DNA of 24,867 nt from a virus, in IMG/VR virus record IMGVR_UViG_3300030385_002115, positions 1 through 24,867 of that record; one strand, 5' to 3'. Numbering within the stretch: position 1 is the stretch's first letter; each line of letters opens with the position of its first letter. Positions 14,560 through 22,659 of this stretch are shown one piece after another. A model generated the notes under the pieces. The model was not told the origin of the DNA and did no database searches. It saw nothing but the letters and a program-made list of their open reading frames with translations. The position numbers and the translations under genes were made by a program.

Positions 14560-14977
14560 TATAGATGGCACTCTTGCTAATGTAGTTCACCGAATCCACC
14601 TTGTAACTGGTGAGGAAAAGAATTGGGATGAATTTAATTCTTTATGTCAAAGCGATCGTGTAAAAGAAAATATTGCTAATATCCTAAGACAATTTGTCGG
14701 AGACCATGAAACAACAATAGCAATAGTAACAGCTCGAGAAAACAAGTGGAGAAAAGAAACAGAAGAATGGCTTCATTTGAATGATATACCTTATGATGAT
14801 TTGCATATGAGACCGATTGGTGATAAAAGATCGGATGCTATTATTAAAGAGGAAATATTCAAGAAAAATTATGGCAAGGAAAATGTTTGGTTTGTTCTTG
14901 AAGATCGCTCAAAAGTTGTTAAAATGTGGAGAAAATTAGGATTGACTTGTCTACAAGTAGCAGAAGGAGATTTTTAA
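14537..14977 (+). CDS. HAD-family phosphatase, polynucleotide-kinase-phosphatase type
   Basis: A 146-residue protein. The start ATG at 14537 is preferred over 14519 because GAAAGGAAAGAG lies before it. Motif I is CDIDGTLAN (residues 7-15, nucleophile D8 and D10), motif II IVTAREN, motif III/IV includes MRPIGDKRSDAIIKEEI and FVLEDRSKVV. The DKRSD-x-x-KEE pattern resembles the 3'-phosphatase domain of T4 polynucleotide kinase and phage deoxynucleotidases. No kinase domain is attached. The role could be DNA or RNA end repair or dephosphorylation of nucleotides; being next to thyX favours nucleotide metabolism, while the motif favours end repair. The end overlaps the next ATG by one base. Confidence 0.82.
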   Translation: MQRIILCDIDGTLANVVHRIHLVTGEEKNWDEFNSLCQSDRVKENIANILRQFVGDHETTIAIVTARENKWRKETEEWLHLNDIPYDDLHMRPIGDKRSDAIIKEEIFKKNYGKENVWFVLEDRSKVVKMWRKLGLTCLQVAEGDF

Positions 14978-15189
14978 TGGAACAGCCAAAATTAAGAATC
15001 GTTCATAATAATCTTGAGTTTGAGAGAGTTCCTGTTGCGAGGATATTAGATGCAGTACCAACAATGCTTGACAAATTTGAAAAGTTTTTAGAAGAGGTGC
15101 AAGAACTTGCATTAAAAACAAAAGAACTTGAAAAGAAATTAAAGATTGTTGGTGAGGAGATAGATGATGCCATCAAACCTACAGAATAA
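14977..15189 (+). CDS. Small coiled-coil protein, 70 residues
   Basis: The start at 14977 is preferred because AGAAGGAGATTTTTA precedes it and the stop of the HAD gene overlaps it (TAATG); a longer frame from 14926 lies inside that gene. The residues from about 28 to 65 form a charged helix, LDKFEKFLEEVQELALKTKE and following, likely a coiled coil. No family is recognised. The C-terminus overlaps the next gene by 26 bases. Confidence 0.72.
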   Translation: MEQPKLRIVHNNLEFERVPVARILDAVPTMLDKFEKFLEEVQELALKTKELEKKLKIVGEEIDDAIKPTE

Positions 15190-15454
15190 AATGCAGAATG
15201 CACTTAACACTGCTAAAGAACGAGGTGAACAATATGGACATTCTTATCTTACTCATGGAGAGGTGATGAAAGTATTGTTTCCCGAAGGCATCAATCTGAA
15301 AACAAAAAAAGATTTTAATCGCTATGGAGCATTGAATCTAATTGTTACAAAATTAATTCGATATTGCAATAGCTGGGACAAACCACACCAAGACTCAATT
15401 CACGATCTAGGAGTTTATGCATTTATATTGGAGACAGTTGATGATAGTAATTGA
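15164..15454 (+). CDS. Hypothetical protein, 96 residues, similar to DUF6378-type phage proteins
   Basis: The start ATG at 15164 (or 15167) follows GGTGAGGAGATAG. The protein is predicted all-helical. The pattern HGEVMKVLFP, then NLIVTKLIRYCNSWDKPHQD and SIHDLGVYAFIL, resembles a group of small phage proteins (DUF6378, from memory) related in pattern to all-alpha NTP pyrophosphatases; the conserved D-x-x-x-Y-A-x-x-L end is visible. This is a tentative recognition. Location between a HAD phosphatase and the polymerase block fits a nucleotide-pool role but does not prove it. It overlaps the next gene by 14 bases. Confidence 0.6.
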   Translation: MMPSNLQNKMQNALNTAKERGEQYGHSYLTHGEVMKVLFPEGINLKTKKDFNRYGALNLIVTKLIRYCNSWDKPHQDSIHDLGVYAFILETVDDSN

Positions 15455-15980
15455 TCTTGAGACCACAGGACTACTTATGCCAGAGGCATCAAATATTGAA
15501 GAGCAACCTTATATCATAGAAGTTGGTGCAATCAAATTAGATAAAGATTTAAAGAAGATCGATGAATTAGATTTCCTTGTTAATCCTGGAATTCCATTAA
15601 CACCTTTAATAACAAAGATAACAAAGATAACAGATGGTGATTTAAAAGACAAGCCACCATTTGTAAGTTATTTTGATAAACTTGCTGAATTCTTTTTAGG
15701 AGAGAGCACATTGGTTGCTCACAATTTGCCATTTGATAAAGGAATATTGAAGTACAATTTAGATAGAATTGATAAGACTACGAATTTCCCATGGCCAAAG
15801 AATAACTTATGCACCATAGAAGTTGGTCAGCAGATCTGGGGAAAGAAAAGGAAACTATCAGACCTATATAAAGAAATTACAGGAAAAGAACATAAAGGTG
15901 CCCACCGAGCTCTTGTAGATGTTGAGGCAACAGTTGAAGTTCTTAGATGGTACAAAGAGAATGGACACTTAGATGATTAA
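15441..15980 (+). CDS. DnaQ-like 3'-5' exonuclease (proofreading)
   Basis: A 179-residue protein. The start MIVIDLETTG at 15441 is used, since family members begin at this strand; an upstream in-frame ATG at 15417 is embedded in the previous gene. It carries the DEDDh set: D5 and E7 in IDLETTGL (Exo I), VAHNLPFDKGI with the Exo II aspartate, and HRALVDVEAT with His and Asp (Exo III). Such exonucleases remove misincorporated bases. It overlaps the family C polymerase gene by 8 bases, and the polymerase's own PHP domain looks inactive, so this is very likely the proofreading partner, as epsilon is for alpha in E. coli. Confidence 0.92.
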   Translation: MIVIDLETTGLLMPEASNIEEQPYIIEVGAIKLDKDLKKIDELDFLVNPGIPLTPLITKITKITDGDLKDKPPFVSYFDKLAEFFLGESTLVAHNLPFDKGILKYNLDRIDKTTNFPWPKNNLCTIEVGQQIWGKKRKLSDLYKEITGKEHKGAHRALVDVEATVEVLRWYKENGHLDD

Positions 15981-18756
15981 TCTAAAGATCAGGACAGAGT
16001 ATTCTTTTCGTCGTGCTTATGGAACATTAGAGAAAATAATAGAAACTTGCAATACTGAAAGAATTGCTATAACTGATGATGGAACATGGGGACATGTACC
16101 ACTCTCCAAATTATGCAAAAATCCAATATATGGAGTTGAGATAGCATTTGTTGAAGATGCAAAAGAAAGAAGCAAACAACCAACCAATTATGTAACTTTC
16201 CTTGCTAAAAATAATAGTGGTCTTAAAGAAATTTATAATCTTACTTCTCTGGCTACAACCAAAGAACACTTCTATTATTTCCCAAGATTAGATTACACCC
16301 ATCTTTTTGATATAAGTGAAAATGTTTTCATACTTTCTGGTTCTAATCCAAACTGGGGATTATTACCAAAAAATAAAAATGTATTTGCAGAAATAAATCC
16401 TATGAGTACAAAAAAAGTTTTAGATCTAAAATTCCCATTAGTAGCAACAAGTGATAATTTCTATCCCAGAATTACAGACAGAAAAGTTTATGAAGTTCTT
16501 GTTGGCAGAAATCATCAAGCAAGAACCAAGCCAATGCACATCCTTGATGAGTGGGAATACAAGAGTGCTATTCCATGGGCACCACAGGAAGCTATTGATA
16601 ATACACATTTAATTTCTAAAGATTGCAATGCTTCTCTTACACAAGCAAATATGGTTAAATTTGAGAAAACTAAATCTCTTCTTGAACTGTGTAAAGAAGG
16701 TGCAAAAAAATTGAATATTAATTTATCTGATGTAAAATACAAAGAGAGATTACAATATGAATTAGGACTCATTGATGAGAAGAAATTTGAGGATTATTTT
16801 TTCGTTATTGCAGACATGGTTAATTATGCAAAACAACACATGTTTGTTGGTCCAGCAAGAGGAAGTAGTGCAGGATCTTTAGTCTGTTATTTGTTAGGAA
16901 TTACAGATGTGGATCCATTAAAACATAATTTATTATTTGAAAGGTTTATAGATGTTAACAGAGCTGATTTACCAGACATTGATATTGATTTCCAAGACAA
17001 TCGTAGAGAATTGGTTTTTACTTATTTAAAAGAGAAATATGGATATGACAAAGTTGCAAGACTTGGAACCATAAGTCGTTATAAAGCAAAAAGCACAATT
17101 GGAGAAGTTGCCAAAGCATTGAATATTCCCCAATGGGAAGTCAATGATTTAAAAGGAGCAATAATTGAAAGAAGTGGTGGAGATGCTCGTGCAGCATTTT
17201 GCATTTTAGATACTTTCAATGATCTTGATATTGGTAAGAAGATTCTTAAGAAATATCCGCAAATGAAACTTGCTTCTGATATGGAATTCCATGCAAGACA
17301 TCATGGTGTTCATGCTGCTGCGATAGTTGTTACAGAAAAGCCAATAAGAGATTATTGCTCTTTTAATGAGCAAACAGGAGCACTACAAGTAGATAAATAT
17401 GATGCAGAGAGTTTAAATCTTTTAAAAATAGATGCACTTGGTCTTAGAACTTTATCAGTGTTACAAGATGTTCTTGACCAAGTCAAATGGAGCAGACAGA
17501 AATTGGTTGAATTCCCATTAACTAATGAGAAAGCATTCTCAGTTTTAAATGATGAGAAATATTCTGGAATTTTCCAATTTGAAGGTTATGCTCTGCAATC
17601 TTTAACCAGACAGATGAAAGTTCATAATTTCGAAGACATAGCTGCATTAACAGCATTAGGTCGTCCAGGACCATTGGTTTCAGGAGGAACAACCCAATAT
17701 ATAAGAAGACACACAGGAGCAGCACCAATAGAATATTTGCACCCAATGGTTAAAGGCATAACAGAAATTACACATGGAATTGTTGTTTATCAAGAACAAG
17801 TTATGGAAATTGGTAGACATGTAGGAAAATTATCTTGGGAAGATATATCACAATTGCGTAGAGCGATGAGCAAGTCTTTGGGGCAAGAATTCTTTGATAA
17901 GTATTGGGAGCGATTTAAAATTGGAGCAGAAGAGAATGGCATTGAGGAATCTGAAGCTAGGAGGATATGGGATAAAATCAACACAATGGGATCTTGGGCA
18001 TTCAATAGGTCTCATGCTATTAGTTATGCTCTTCTTTCTTATTGGTGCTGTGTTCTTAAGTCTCATTTTCCTCTGGAGTTTGCTGCTGCTTGTTTGCGCA
18101 ATGTTAGAGATGAAGACCAAGGAATAAGACTCTTAAGAGAACTTGTTAAAGAAGATTTTGAATATAAGCCATTTGATAAATTCCAATCTACAGAAAATTG
18201 GACTGTTAAAGATAATAAATTGATAGGAGGAATAACAAATATAAAAGGCATTGGTGGGAAAGTTGCTGAAGATATAATAAAAAGAAGAGAGCAAGGTATC
18301 CCATTCACACCAAGACAAGAAAAACTCTTGAATGAAGGTGTCACTCCTTATGATGATATTTTTGAATGCGAGAGAAGATTTGGACATATAAAGAAAGAAC
18401 CCCATAAACATGGTATTGCTTCAAAGATAACAGACATTGGGGAGCTGGATGCAGATCGTCCAGGAACTTTTGTATTTTTTGGTAAGTTAACAGAAAAGAA
18501 TTTAAGAGACATGAATGAAACAATCAATTTAGCCAAGAGAGGTGGTCGTAGAGTAGAGACTCACAATCTTTGGCTTAATATTACCTTTGAAGATGACACA
18601 GGACCAATAATAAGCACTATTGATAGATTCAAATATCCGAAACTTGGTAAGCCAGTGGTTGAAGAAGGAAGAGTTGGTGATTGGTATTTAATCAAAGGAA
18701 ATGTGAAGCAAGGATTCCGAAAAGTATATGTGGAAAGATTGCGAAAATTAACATAG
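15973..18756 (+). CDS. dnaE: Family C DNA polymerase (DnaE-like, DNA polymerase III alpha)
   Basis: A 927-residue replicative DNA polymerase. The palm signature PDIDIDF at 334-340 gives D335 and D337; the third aspartate is D487 in KIDALGLRTL, with spacing close to that in E. coli DnaE. The nucleotide-binding segment ARGSSAGSLVCYLLGIT lies about 295-312. Fingers motifs include GRPGPLVSGG and HGIVVYQEQVMEI. A helix-hairpin-helix (NIKGIGGKVAEDI) and an OB-like C-terminal part follow. It is shorter than E. coli DnaE (1160): the PHP domain is reduced and the C-terminal tau-binding end is missing. The N-terminal LKIRTEYSF lacks the HxH metal ligands of active PHP domains. No sliding clamp or clamp loader is in the window. 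Confidence 0.95.
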   Translation: MINLKIRTEYSFRRAYGTLEKIIETCNTERIAITDDGTWGHVPLSKLCKNPIYGVEIAFVEDAKERSKQPTNYVTFLAKNNSGLKEIYNLTSLATTKEHFYYFPRLDYTHLFDISENVFILSGSNPNWGLLPKNKNVFAEINPMSTKKVLDLKFPLVATSDNFYPRITDRKVYEVLVGRNHQARTKPMHILDEWEYKSAIPWAPQEAIDNTHLISKDCNASLTQANMVKFEKTKSLLELCKEGAKKLNINLSDVKYKERLQYELGLIDEKKFEDYFFVIADMVNYAKQHMFVGPARGSSAGSLVCYLLGITDVDPLKHNLLFERFIDVNRADLPDIDIDFQDNRRELVFTYLKEKYGYDKVARLGTISRYKAKSTIGEVAKALNIPQWEVNDLKGAIIERSGGDARAAFCILDTFNDLDIGKKILKKYPQMKLASDMEFHARHHGVHAAAIVVTEKPIRDYCSFNEQTGALQVDKYDAESLNLLKIDALGLRTLSVLQDVLDQVKWSRQKLVEFPLTNEKAFSVLNDEKYSGIFQFEGYALQSLTRQMKVHNFEDIAALTALGRPGPLVSGGTTQYIRRHTGAAPIEYLHPMVKGITEITHGIVVYQEQVMEIGRHVGKLSWEDISQLRRAMSKSLGQEFFDKYWERFKIGAEENGIEESEARRIWDKINTMGSWAFNRSHAISYALLSYWCCVLKSHFPLEFAAACLRNVRDEDQGIRLLRELVKEDFEYKPFDKFQSTENWTVKDNKLIGGITNIKGIGGKVAEDIIKRREQGIPFTPRQEKLLNEGVTPYDDIFECERRFGHIKKEPHKHGIASKITDIGELDADRPGTFVFFGKLTEKNLRDMNETINLAKRGGRRVETHNLWLNITFEDDTGPIISTIDRFKYPKLGKPVVEEGRVGDWYLIKGNVKQGFRKVYVERLRKLT

Positions 18757-18768
18757 TTAAAAAAAGAC

Positions 18769-18791
18769 TTTACTTAACTGCTCAAATAAGA
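18769..18791 (+). repeat. 23-bp direct repeat, copy 1 (promoter-like)
   Basis: This copy begins TTTACTTAACTGCTC and ends CAAATAAGA; it is identical to 19418-19440. It supplies a TTTACT -35 box before the 75-residue gene, but the expected -10 position reads GAGACT, so the -10 is poor or differently spaced (for example within 18794-18806). Confidence 0.85.
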
Positions 18792-18827
18792 GAGACTATT
18801 TATATTAACTTAGAAAGGAATAAAATA

Positions 18828-19055
18828 ATGAAAAATACTACTGTTAATCTAAATGACCTTGAGGTTAAATTTATAATTGATGCTTTTATTAATAAAGGTG
18901 TTAATCCTTATAATGTTAAACCTGAAGTTCTTAAAAGTCTTAATGATAAAAATCTTATTTTGACTTTAAATTCTGAAGCTCCTGAAAAAATGCTCTTTGA
19001 AGTAACTGCTGAAGGTGCTCAAGTTATAACTTATATCCAAAAAAGGTTAAACTAA
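18828..19055 (+). CDS. Hypothetical protein, 75 residues, atypical codon use
   Basis: The start at 18828 follows the shared leader TTAGAAAGGAATAAAA; a longer frame extends back into the polymerase gene and is not favoured. The product is unrecognised, probably alpha/beta, with the C-terminal part FEVTAEGAQVITYIQKRL resembling the end of a winged-helix domain, without firm support. Codon use differs from the neighbours: all five Thr are ACT, all four Ala GCT, all three Pro CCT, whereas the polymerase gene next door prefers A-ending codons. The end overlaps the next start by one base (TAATG). Confidence 0.72.
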   Translation: MKNTTVNLNDLEVKFIIDAFINKGVNPYNVKPEVLKSLNDKNLILTLNSEAPEKMLFEVTAEGAQVITYIQKRLN

Positions 19056-19414
19056 TGAAAAATCTTATATTTATAGTTAGTAATAATAGTATAAAAAATG
19101 AATTAACTGATATTCGTGAAAGTCTTGGGGTGACTACTATCTCTGATGTAGTCCTTGAGTTGTGTAATGATTTTTGGTTAAATCCTTATAATAATGATAC
19201 TTTAATGAGTAATGCTGAAGTTAATTTTAAAACTGTTAATGCTTACCATGGTGGTAAATGGCTTTGTGCTAAAGGTAATAAATCTGATAAGCCGTTTTCT
19301 GTTTATTTGAATAAAAAAGTTTGTAATAATTTTAGTAAAATTTCTAAAAAAGTTGGCTTGAAAACTGGTATGTTATTAAGTTATTTAATTGATAGCTATT
19401 ATTTAGAAAGATAA
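19055..19414 (+). CDS. Possible double ribbon-helix-helix protein, 119 residues
   Basis: A strand-helix-helix pattern occurs twice: residues 3-41 (IFIVSN, then LTDIRESLG and SDVVLELCNDFW) and residues 81-118 (FSVYLNKKV, then FSKISKKVGLKTGMLLSYLI). This is the arrangement of ribbon-helix-helix DNA-binding proteins, which often act as repressors. The prediction rests on pattern only. Like its partner gene, it uses ACT for all six threonines and GCT for all three alanines. The pair lies between two copies of a 23-bp repeat that contains promoter elements, so it may control those promoters. Confidence 0.6.
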   Translation: MKNLIFIVSNNSIKNELTDIRESLGVTTISDVVLELCNDFWLNPYNNDTLMSNAEVNFKTVNAYHGGKWLCAKGNKSDKPFSVYLNKKVCNNFSKISKKVGLKTGMLLSYLIDSYYLER

Positions 19415-19417
19415 TTG

Positions 19418-19446
19418 TTTACTTAACTGCTCAAATAAGATACAAT
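19418..19446 (+). promoter_or_regulatory. Promoter formed on 23-bp direct repeat copy 2
   Basis: TTTACT (19418-19423), a 17-base spacer and TACAAT (19441-19446) form a good sigma70-like promoter. Positions 19418-19440 exactly repeat 18769-18791, 649 bp apart. The shared leader TTAGAAAGGAATAAAA follows (19461-19476) before ATG at 19478. Confidence 0.8.
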
Positions 19447-19477
19447 ATAAGTATAACTATTTAGAAAGGAATAAAAA

Positions 19478-20248
19478 ATGACAAAAAATAATAAACCAGA
19501 AGGATTGGCTCTTCCAGAAGGAGCAAGAAGTGGACCAAATTGTGGAGTGACAGCTATGGCTATTGCTGCCAACATCTCTTTTGATTCTGCTTGGGATCTT
19601 TTGAAAAGAGTCCATAGAGACAGGAGAGGTGGACATCTGTCTAATATCAAAACAAATAATAATATGTTTTCTAAAAAAACTAAATTCACTGGTGCTACTC
19701 ATGATGCAGAAAGAGAACTAGCATACAAACTAATAGGTCTTAAAACCACAAAACTTAATTGGAAAGATAAATATGCAATTGCAAAAAAGAATGGTAATTT
19801 CGTATTGACTCTTAAAAACTTTGTAGAGTGGGGAACAGCAAAAGGCAAAACTTACATTGTTACAACTACTGGCCATGTTCAAGTTGTAAAAGATGACTGG
19901 GTAATTGACCAAGGTGGTGCTAAATCAATTGAGGAATACCATGGTAAAGCAAAACACATCACTAGTGTCCATGAAGTAACTTGTATGAGGAAAGCAGCAA
20001 AAAACCATAAATACGAAAACAAAGTTTTCTACGCAAAATATTTGAATCTGAAGAATCCTAGAAGAGCAGGAACATTGGGATATCACTCTATGGAAATTAT
20101 CCTTAAAAATCCTGGTCGTAATTATGAGTTCTATATTAAACAAGGTGGCAGATCTAATGACTTGGCTTGGGATATTAAAAAAGGTAATGTTGTTGTAAAA
20201 GAAAAAGGCACAGGAAATGGTGGATATTTTAAAAGGGGAGAAATATAA
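19478..20248 (+). CDS. Cysteine-peptidase-like protein with C-terminal NPRR module
   Basis: A 256-residue protein. Residues 18-40 read SGPNCGVTAMAIAA-ISFDSAW, resembling the start of C39/papain-like domains, where Cys (C22) is the nucleophile on a helix. A later GHVQVVKDDWVIDQ (132-145) supplies a candidate His133 and Asp144 in the family's order Cys-His-Asp. Residues 193-240 are a module also present at the end of the 181-residue protein at 11930-12475 (25 of 48 identical). The function could be cleavage of a phage or host protein, but activity is not certain, since such domains can be inactive. It has its own promoter and leader. There is no signal peptide, so it acts inside the cell or in the virion. 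Confidence 0.65.
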   Translation: MTKNNKPEGLALPEGARSGPNCGVTAMAIAANISFDSAWDLLKRVHRDRRGGHLSNIKTNNNMFSKKTKFTGATHDAERELAYKLIGLKTTKLNWKDKYAIAKKNGNFVLTLKNFVEWGTAKGKTYIVTTTGHVQVVKDDWVIDQGGAKSIEEYHGKAKHITSVHEVTCMRKAAKNHKYENKVFYAKYLNLKNPRRAGTLGYHSMEIILKNPGRNYEFYIKQGGRSNDLAWDIKKGNVVVKEKGTGNGGYFKRGEI

Positions 20249-20991
20249 TGGATATTAAATTTGAATGGGATGGAGATATGGAAAAGGACATATTTATTTC
20301 TTGTAAAAGTTTGGTCAATACTAATGGCGGATATTTCAAATCCGCCAACCAAGCAAATTATTATCAGAAGGATTTTGGTAACACTTGGAATAAATGTGAT
20401 GATGGTCCTTTTGAATTTTTAAAAAAGAGCCAATATGAAGGTTGTTATTATTACAGCCCAACTGCAACTCTTAATGCTAGAGAGTGGGGAAGTAATTCCA
20501 GAAGAAAAGGTTGGACTTTCATAGTTGACGAAAATGGCATTGTAGCAATGTATCAATTAGGTTTTGAATATGGTAAAGGATCTGAACGTGGTTGGTCTGG
20601 TGTTGATGAAAGTAAAGTGAAATCACTCTTTACAAGAAAAGACTCCAAATCTAAAATCGCTGTTCTTGAAAAAGGACAGAAAGAGATCCAGAATAAGATA
20701 GATGGATTTAACAATGCAAAAATTAATAGAGAGTATGTTGGTAATGCTGGAGATAAAAAATGTGAGTTTGAAGGAGTTATTAATTTCGTGACATCCTATG
20801 AAACTCCATATGGCATTCAATACATTACAACTTTTAGAAATGAGGATGATAACACAATAAAATACAAAGGAAGACATCTCGGAGAAAGAAATTGTAAAAT
20901 TTCATTAATTGCTAATATTAAAAAACATGAAATATATAAAGATGAAAAGCAAACAATAATAGAAAGACCAAGAAATATAGAATGCAAATAG
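20248..20991 (+). CDS. Hypothetical protein with probable C-terminal OB-fold
   Basis: A 247-residue protein whose start overlaps the previous stop by one base, after GGGGAGAAATATA. The C-terminal 80 residues (about 164-246) have alternating strands: KKCEFEGVINFVTSY, YGIQYITTFRNED, then ISLIANIKKHEIYKDEKQTI. The KKHE-YK-EKQT pattern is typical of OB-fold nucleic-acid-binding domains in phage proteins. The N-terminal part has aromatic-rich segments (YYYSPTATLNAREWGSNSR and GWTFIVDENGIV), not recognised. A short helix separates the two parts (about 137-155). It lies directly before an SNF2-like helicase and nuclease, so a role in recombination or replication is plausible. Confidence 0.65.
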   Translation: MDIKFEWDGDMEKDIFISCKSLVNTNGGYFKSANQANYYQKDFGNTWNKCDDGPFEFLKKSQYEGCYYYSPTATLNAREWGSNSRRKGWTFIVDENGIVAMYQLGFEYGKGSERGWSGVDESKVKSLFTRKDSKSKIAVLEKGQKEIQNKIDGFNNAKINREYVGNAGDKKCEFEGVINFVTSYETPYGIQYITTFRNEDDNTIKYKGRHLGERNCKISLIANIKKHEIYKDEKQTIIERPRNIECK

Positions 20992-22658
20992 TAGCTAAAG
21001 GCAGACAGTGTATTGCTAGAGTTAAATTAGATTCTAGTAATACACAATTATTAAGTGGTCTTCCAGGATTCCATCGCTGGATAAGTCGTGATATGTTATT
21101 CTCCCCAACAGGTGCAAATATTAATTATATAGCAAGGCACTGGCCAGATGCTAAATGGAATGATGAAGCCACAATTTTTCTTGATGATTATATAAAGACT
21201 CTAGAGCAAGCAACGAAAAATAGGGATTTTGTTAGTCCTGAAAAGGATGATTTCATGTTTGAGACAAAACCTTTTGAACACCAAAGAAAAGCATTTTATA
21301 TGAGTCGGGATAAAGATAATTTTGCATTGCTAATGGAACAAGGAACTGGAAAGACAAAAATTATAATTGATAATGCTGCATATCTCTATGGCAAAGGAAA
21401 GATTAATTGCTTGGTTGTTATAGCACCTAATGGTGTTCACAGAAATTGGCTAAATAATGAAATACCAGCTCACATGCCTCATTGGTGTCCTGTCGAATCT
21501 ATTTATTATTATTCAGGTATGAATAAATCCCATACTAAAAAATTTAATGAATTAATATCTAAACAAGAAATATTAAAAGTTTTTTCTTTTAATGTTGAAG
21601 CATTTGTCTCAAAAACAGCAATGAGATTTCTAGAGATCATCCTTTTGTCTCACGATTGTCTTTTAGTTGTTGATGAAAGTTCTAGAATTAAAACTCCTGG
21701 AACCCATAGAACAAAAGTGATAACCAAACTTGGCAAACTTGCTAAGTACAAAAGGATATTAACAGGAACACCTGTTACAAAAGGTGCAGAAGATGTTTAT
21801 GCTCAATTCAAATTCTTGGATCCTTATATTCTTGGTTATGATAGTTTTTACACTTTCCGAGCAAGATATTGCATTATGCGTGAATATGATAATCGCAAAT
21901 GGATTGTTGGTTATCGCAATGTTGATGAATTAACAAACAGCATCAAAGGTCATTCTTTCAGAGTTCTAAAAAAAGATTGTTTAGATTTGCCAGAAAAAAT
22001 ATATCAGAGAGCATATGTAGAATTATCAAAAGAGCAAAGGCAAATTTACAATTCTATTAAAAATGAATATGTTGCGAGTCTGGGTGATGATGAAATAAGT
22101 GTACCAGAAACTATAACCAGAATTTTAAGACTTCAACAAGTTGCATGTGGATGGTTCCCATCAGAAGATGGGGTGAAACCAATCAACAAAACAAATTTGC
22201 GTTTAAAGGCACTTTTAGACATAATTAGTGAAATAGACGCAAAAATCATCATTTGGGCTCGGTTCAGAGCCGATATAATGGCCATAGGAGAGGCATTAGG
22301 AGACTCTGCTGTTGCATACTATGGGGATATATCCAATGATGATCGAGTAATTGCTGTGGATAGATTCCAGAAAGATTCTAAAATTCGTTACTTCATAGGA
22401 CAACCACAGAGTGGAGGGATGGGATTAACACTGACTGCAGCTGAGTATGCAATATATTATTCTAACAGTTTTGATCTTGAAACAAGATTACAATCGGAAG
22501 ATCGTTGTCATAGGATCGGAACGAAAAAGAATATCACCTATATAGATATGGAAGCATCAAAAACTGTTGATGGGCAAATCATAAAAGCATTAAGAAATAA
22601 AAAGTCTGTAGCAGATGTTGTTAATGAAGATCCAAAATCTATATTTCTGGAGATTTAA
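20982..22658 (+). CDS. SNF2/SF2-type helicase
   Basis: A 558-residue ATP-dependent DNA translocase. After an N-terminal region of about 95 residues come FEHQRKAFY, Walker A MEQGTGKTK (118-126), motif Ia VIAPNGVHRNW, Walker B VVDESSRIK (DESS instead of DEAH), motif III LTGTPVTKGAED, and in the second lobe WARFRADI, YYGDIS, GGMGLTLTAAEYAIYYSN and motif VI QSEDRCHRIGTKK. The motif VI wording and QAR-like helix are typical of the SNF2 family. The start overlaps the previous gene by 10 bases and has a poor ribosome binding site, so translation is probably coupled. Phage SNF2 proteins are often next to a VRR-NUC nuclease, as here. Confidence 0.93.
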   Translation: MQIVAKGRQCIARVKLDSSNTQLLSGLPGFHRWISRDMLFSPTGANINYIARHWPDAKWNDEATIFLDDYIKTLEQATKNRDFVSPEKDDFMFETKPFEHQRKAFYMSRDKDNFALLMEQGTGKTKIIIDNAAYLYGKGKINCLVVIAPNGVHRNWLNNEIPAHMPHWCPVESIYYYSGMNKSHTKKFNELISKQEILKVFSFNVEAFVSKTAMRFLEIILLSHDCLLVVDESSRIKTPGTHRTKVITKLGKLAKYKRILTGTPVTKGAEDVYAQFKFLDPYILGYDSFYTFRARYCIMREYDNRKWIVGYRNVDELTNSIKGHSFRVLKKDCLDLPEKIYQRAYVELSKEQRQIYNSIKNEYVASLGDDEISVPETITRILRLQQVACGWFPSEDGVKPINKTNLRLKALLDIISEIDAKIIIWARFRADIMAIGEALGDSAVAYYGDISNDDRVIAVDRFQKDSKIRYFIGQPQSGGMGLTLTAAEYAIYYSNSFDLETRLQSEDRCHRIGTKKNITYIDMEASKTVDGQIIKALRNKKSVADVVNEDPKSIFLEI

Positions 22659-22659
22659 A

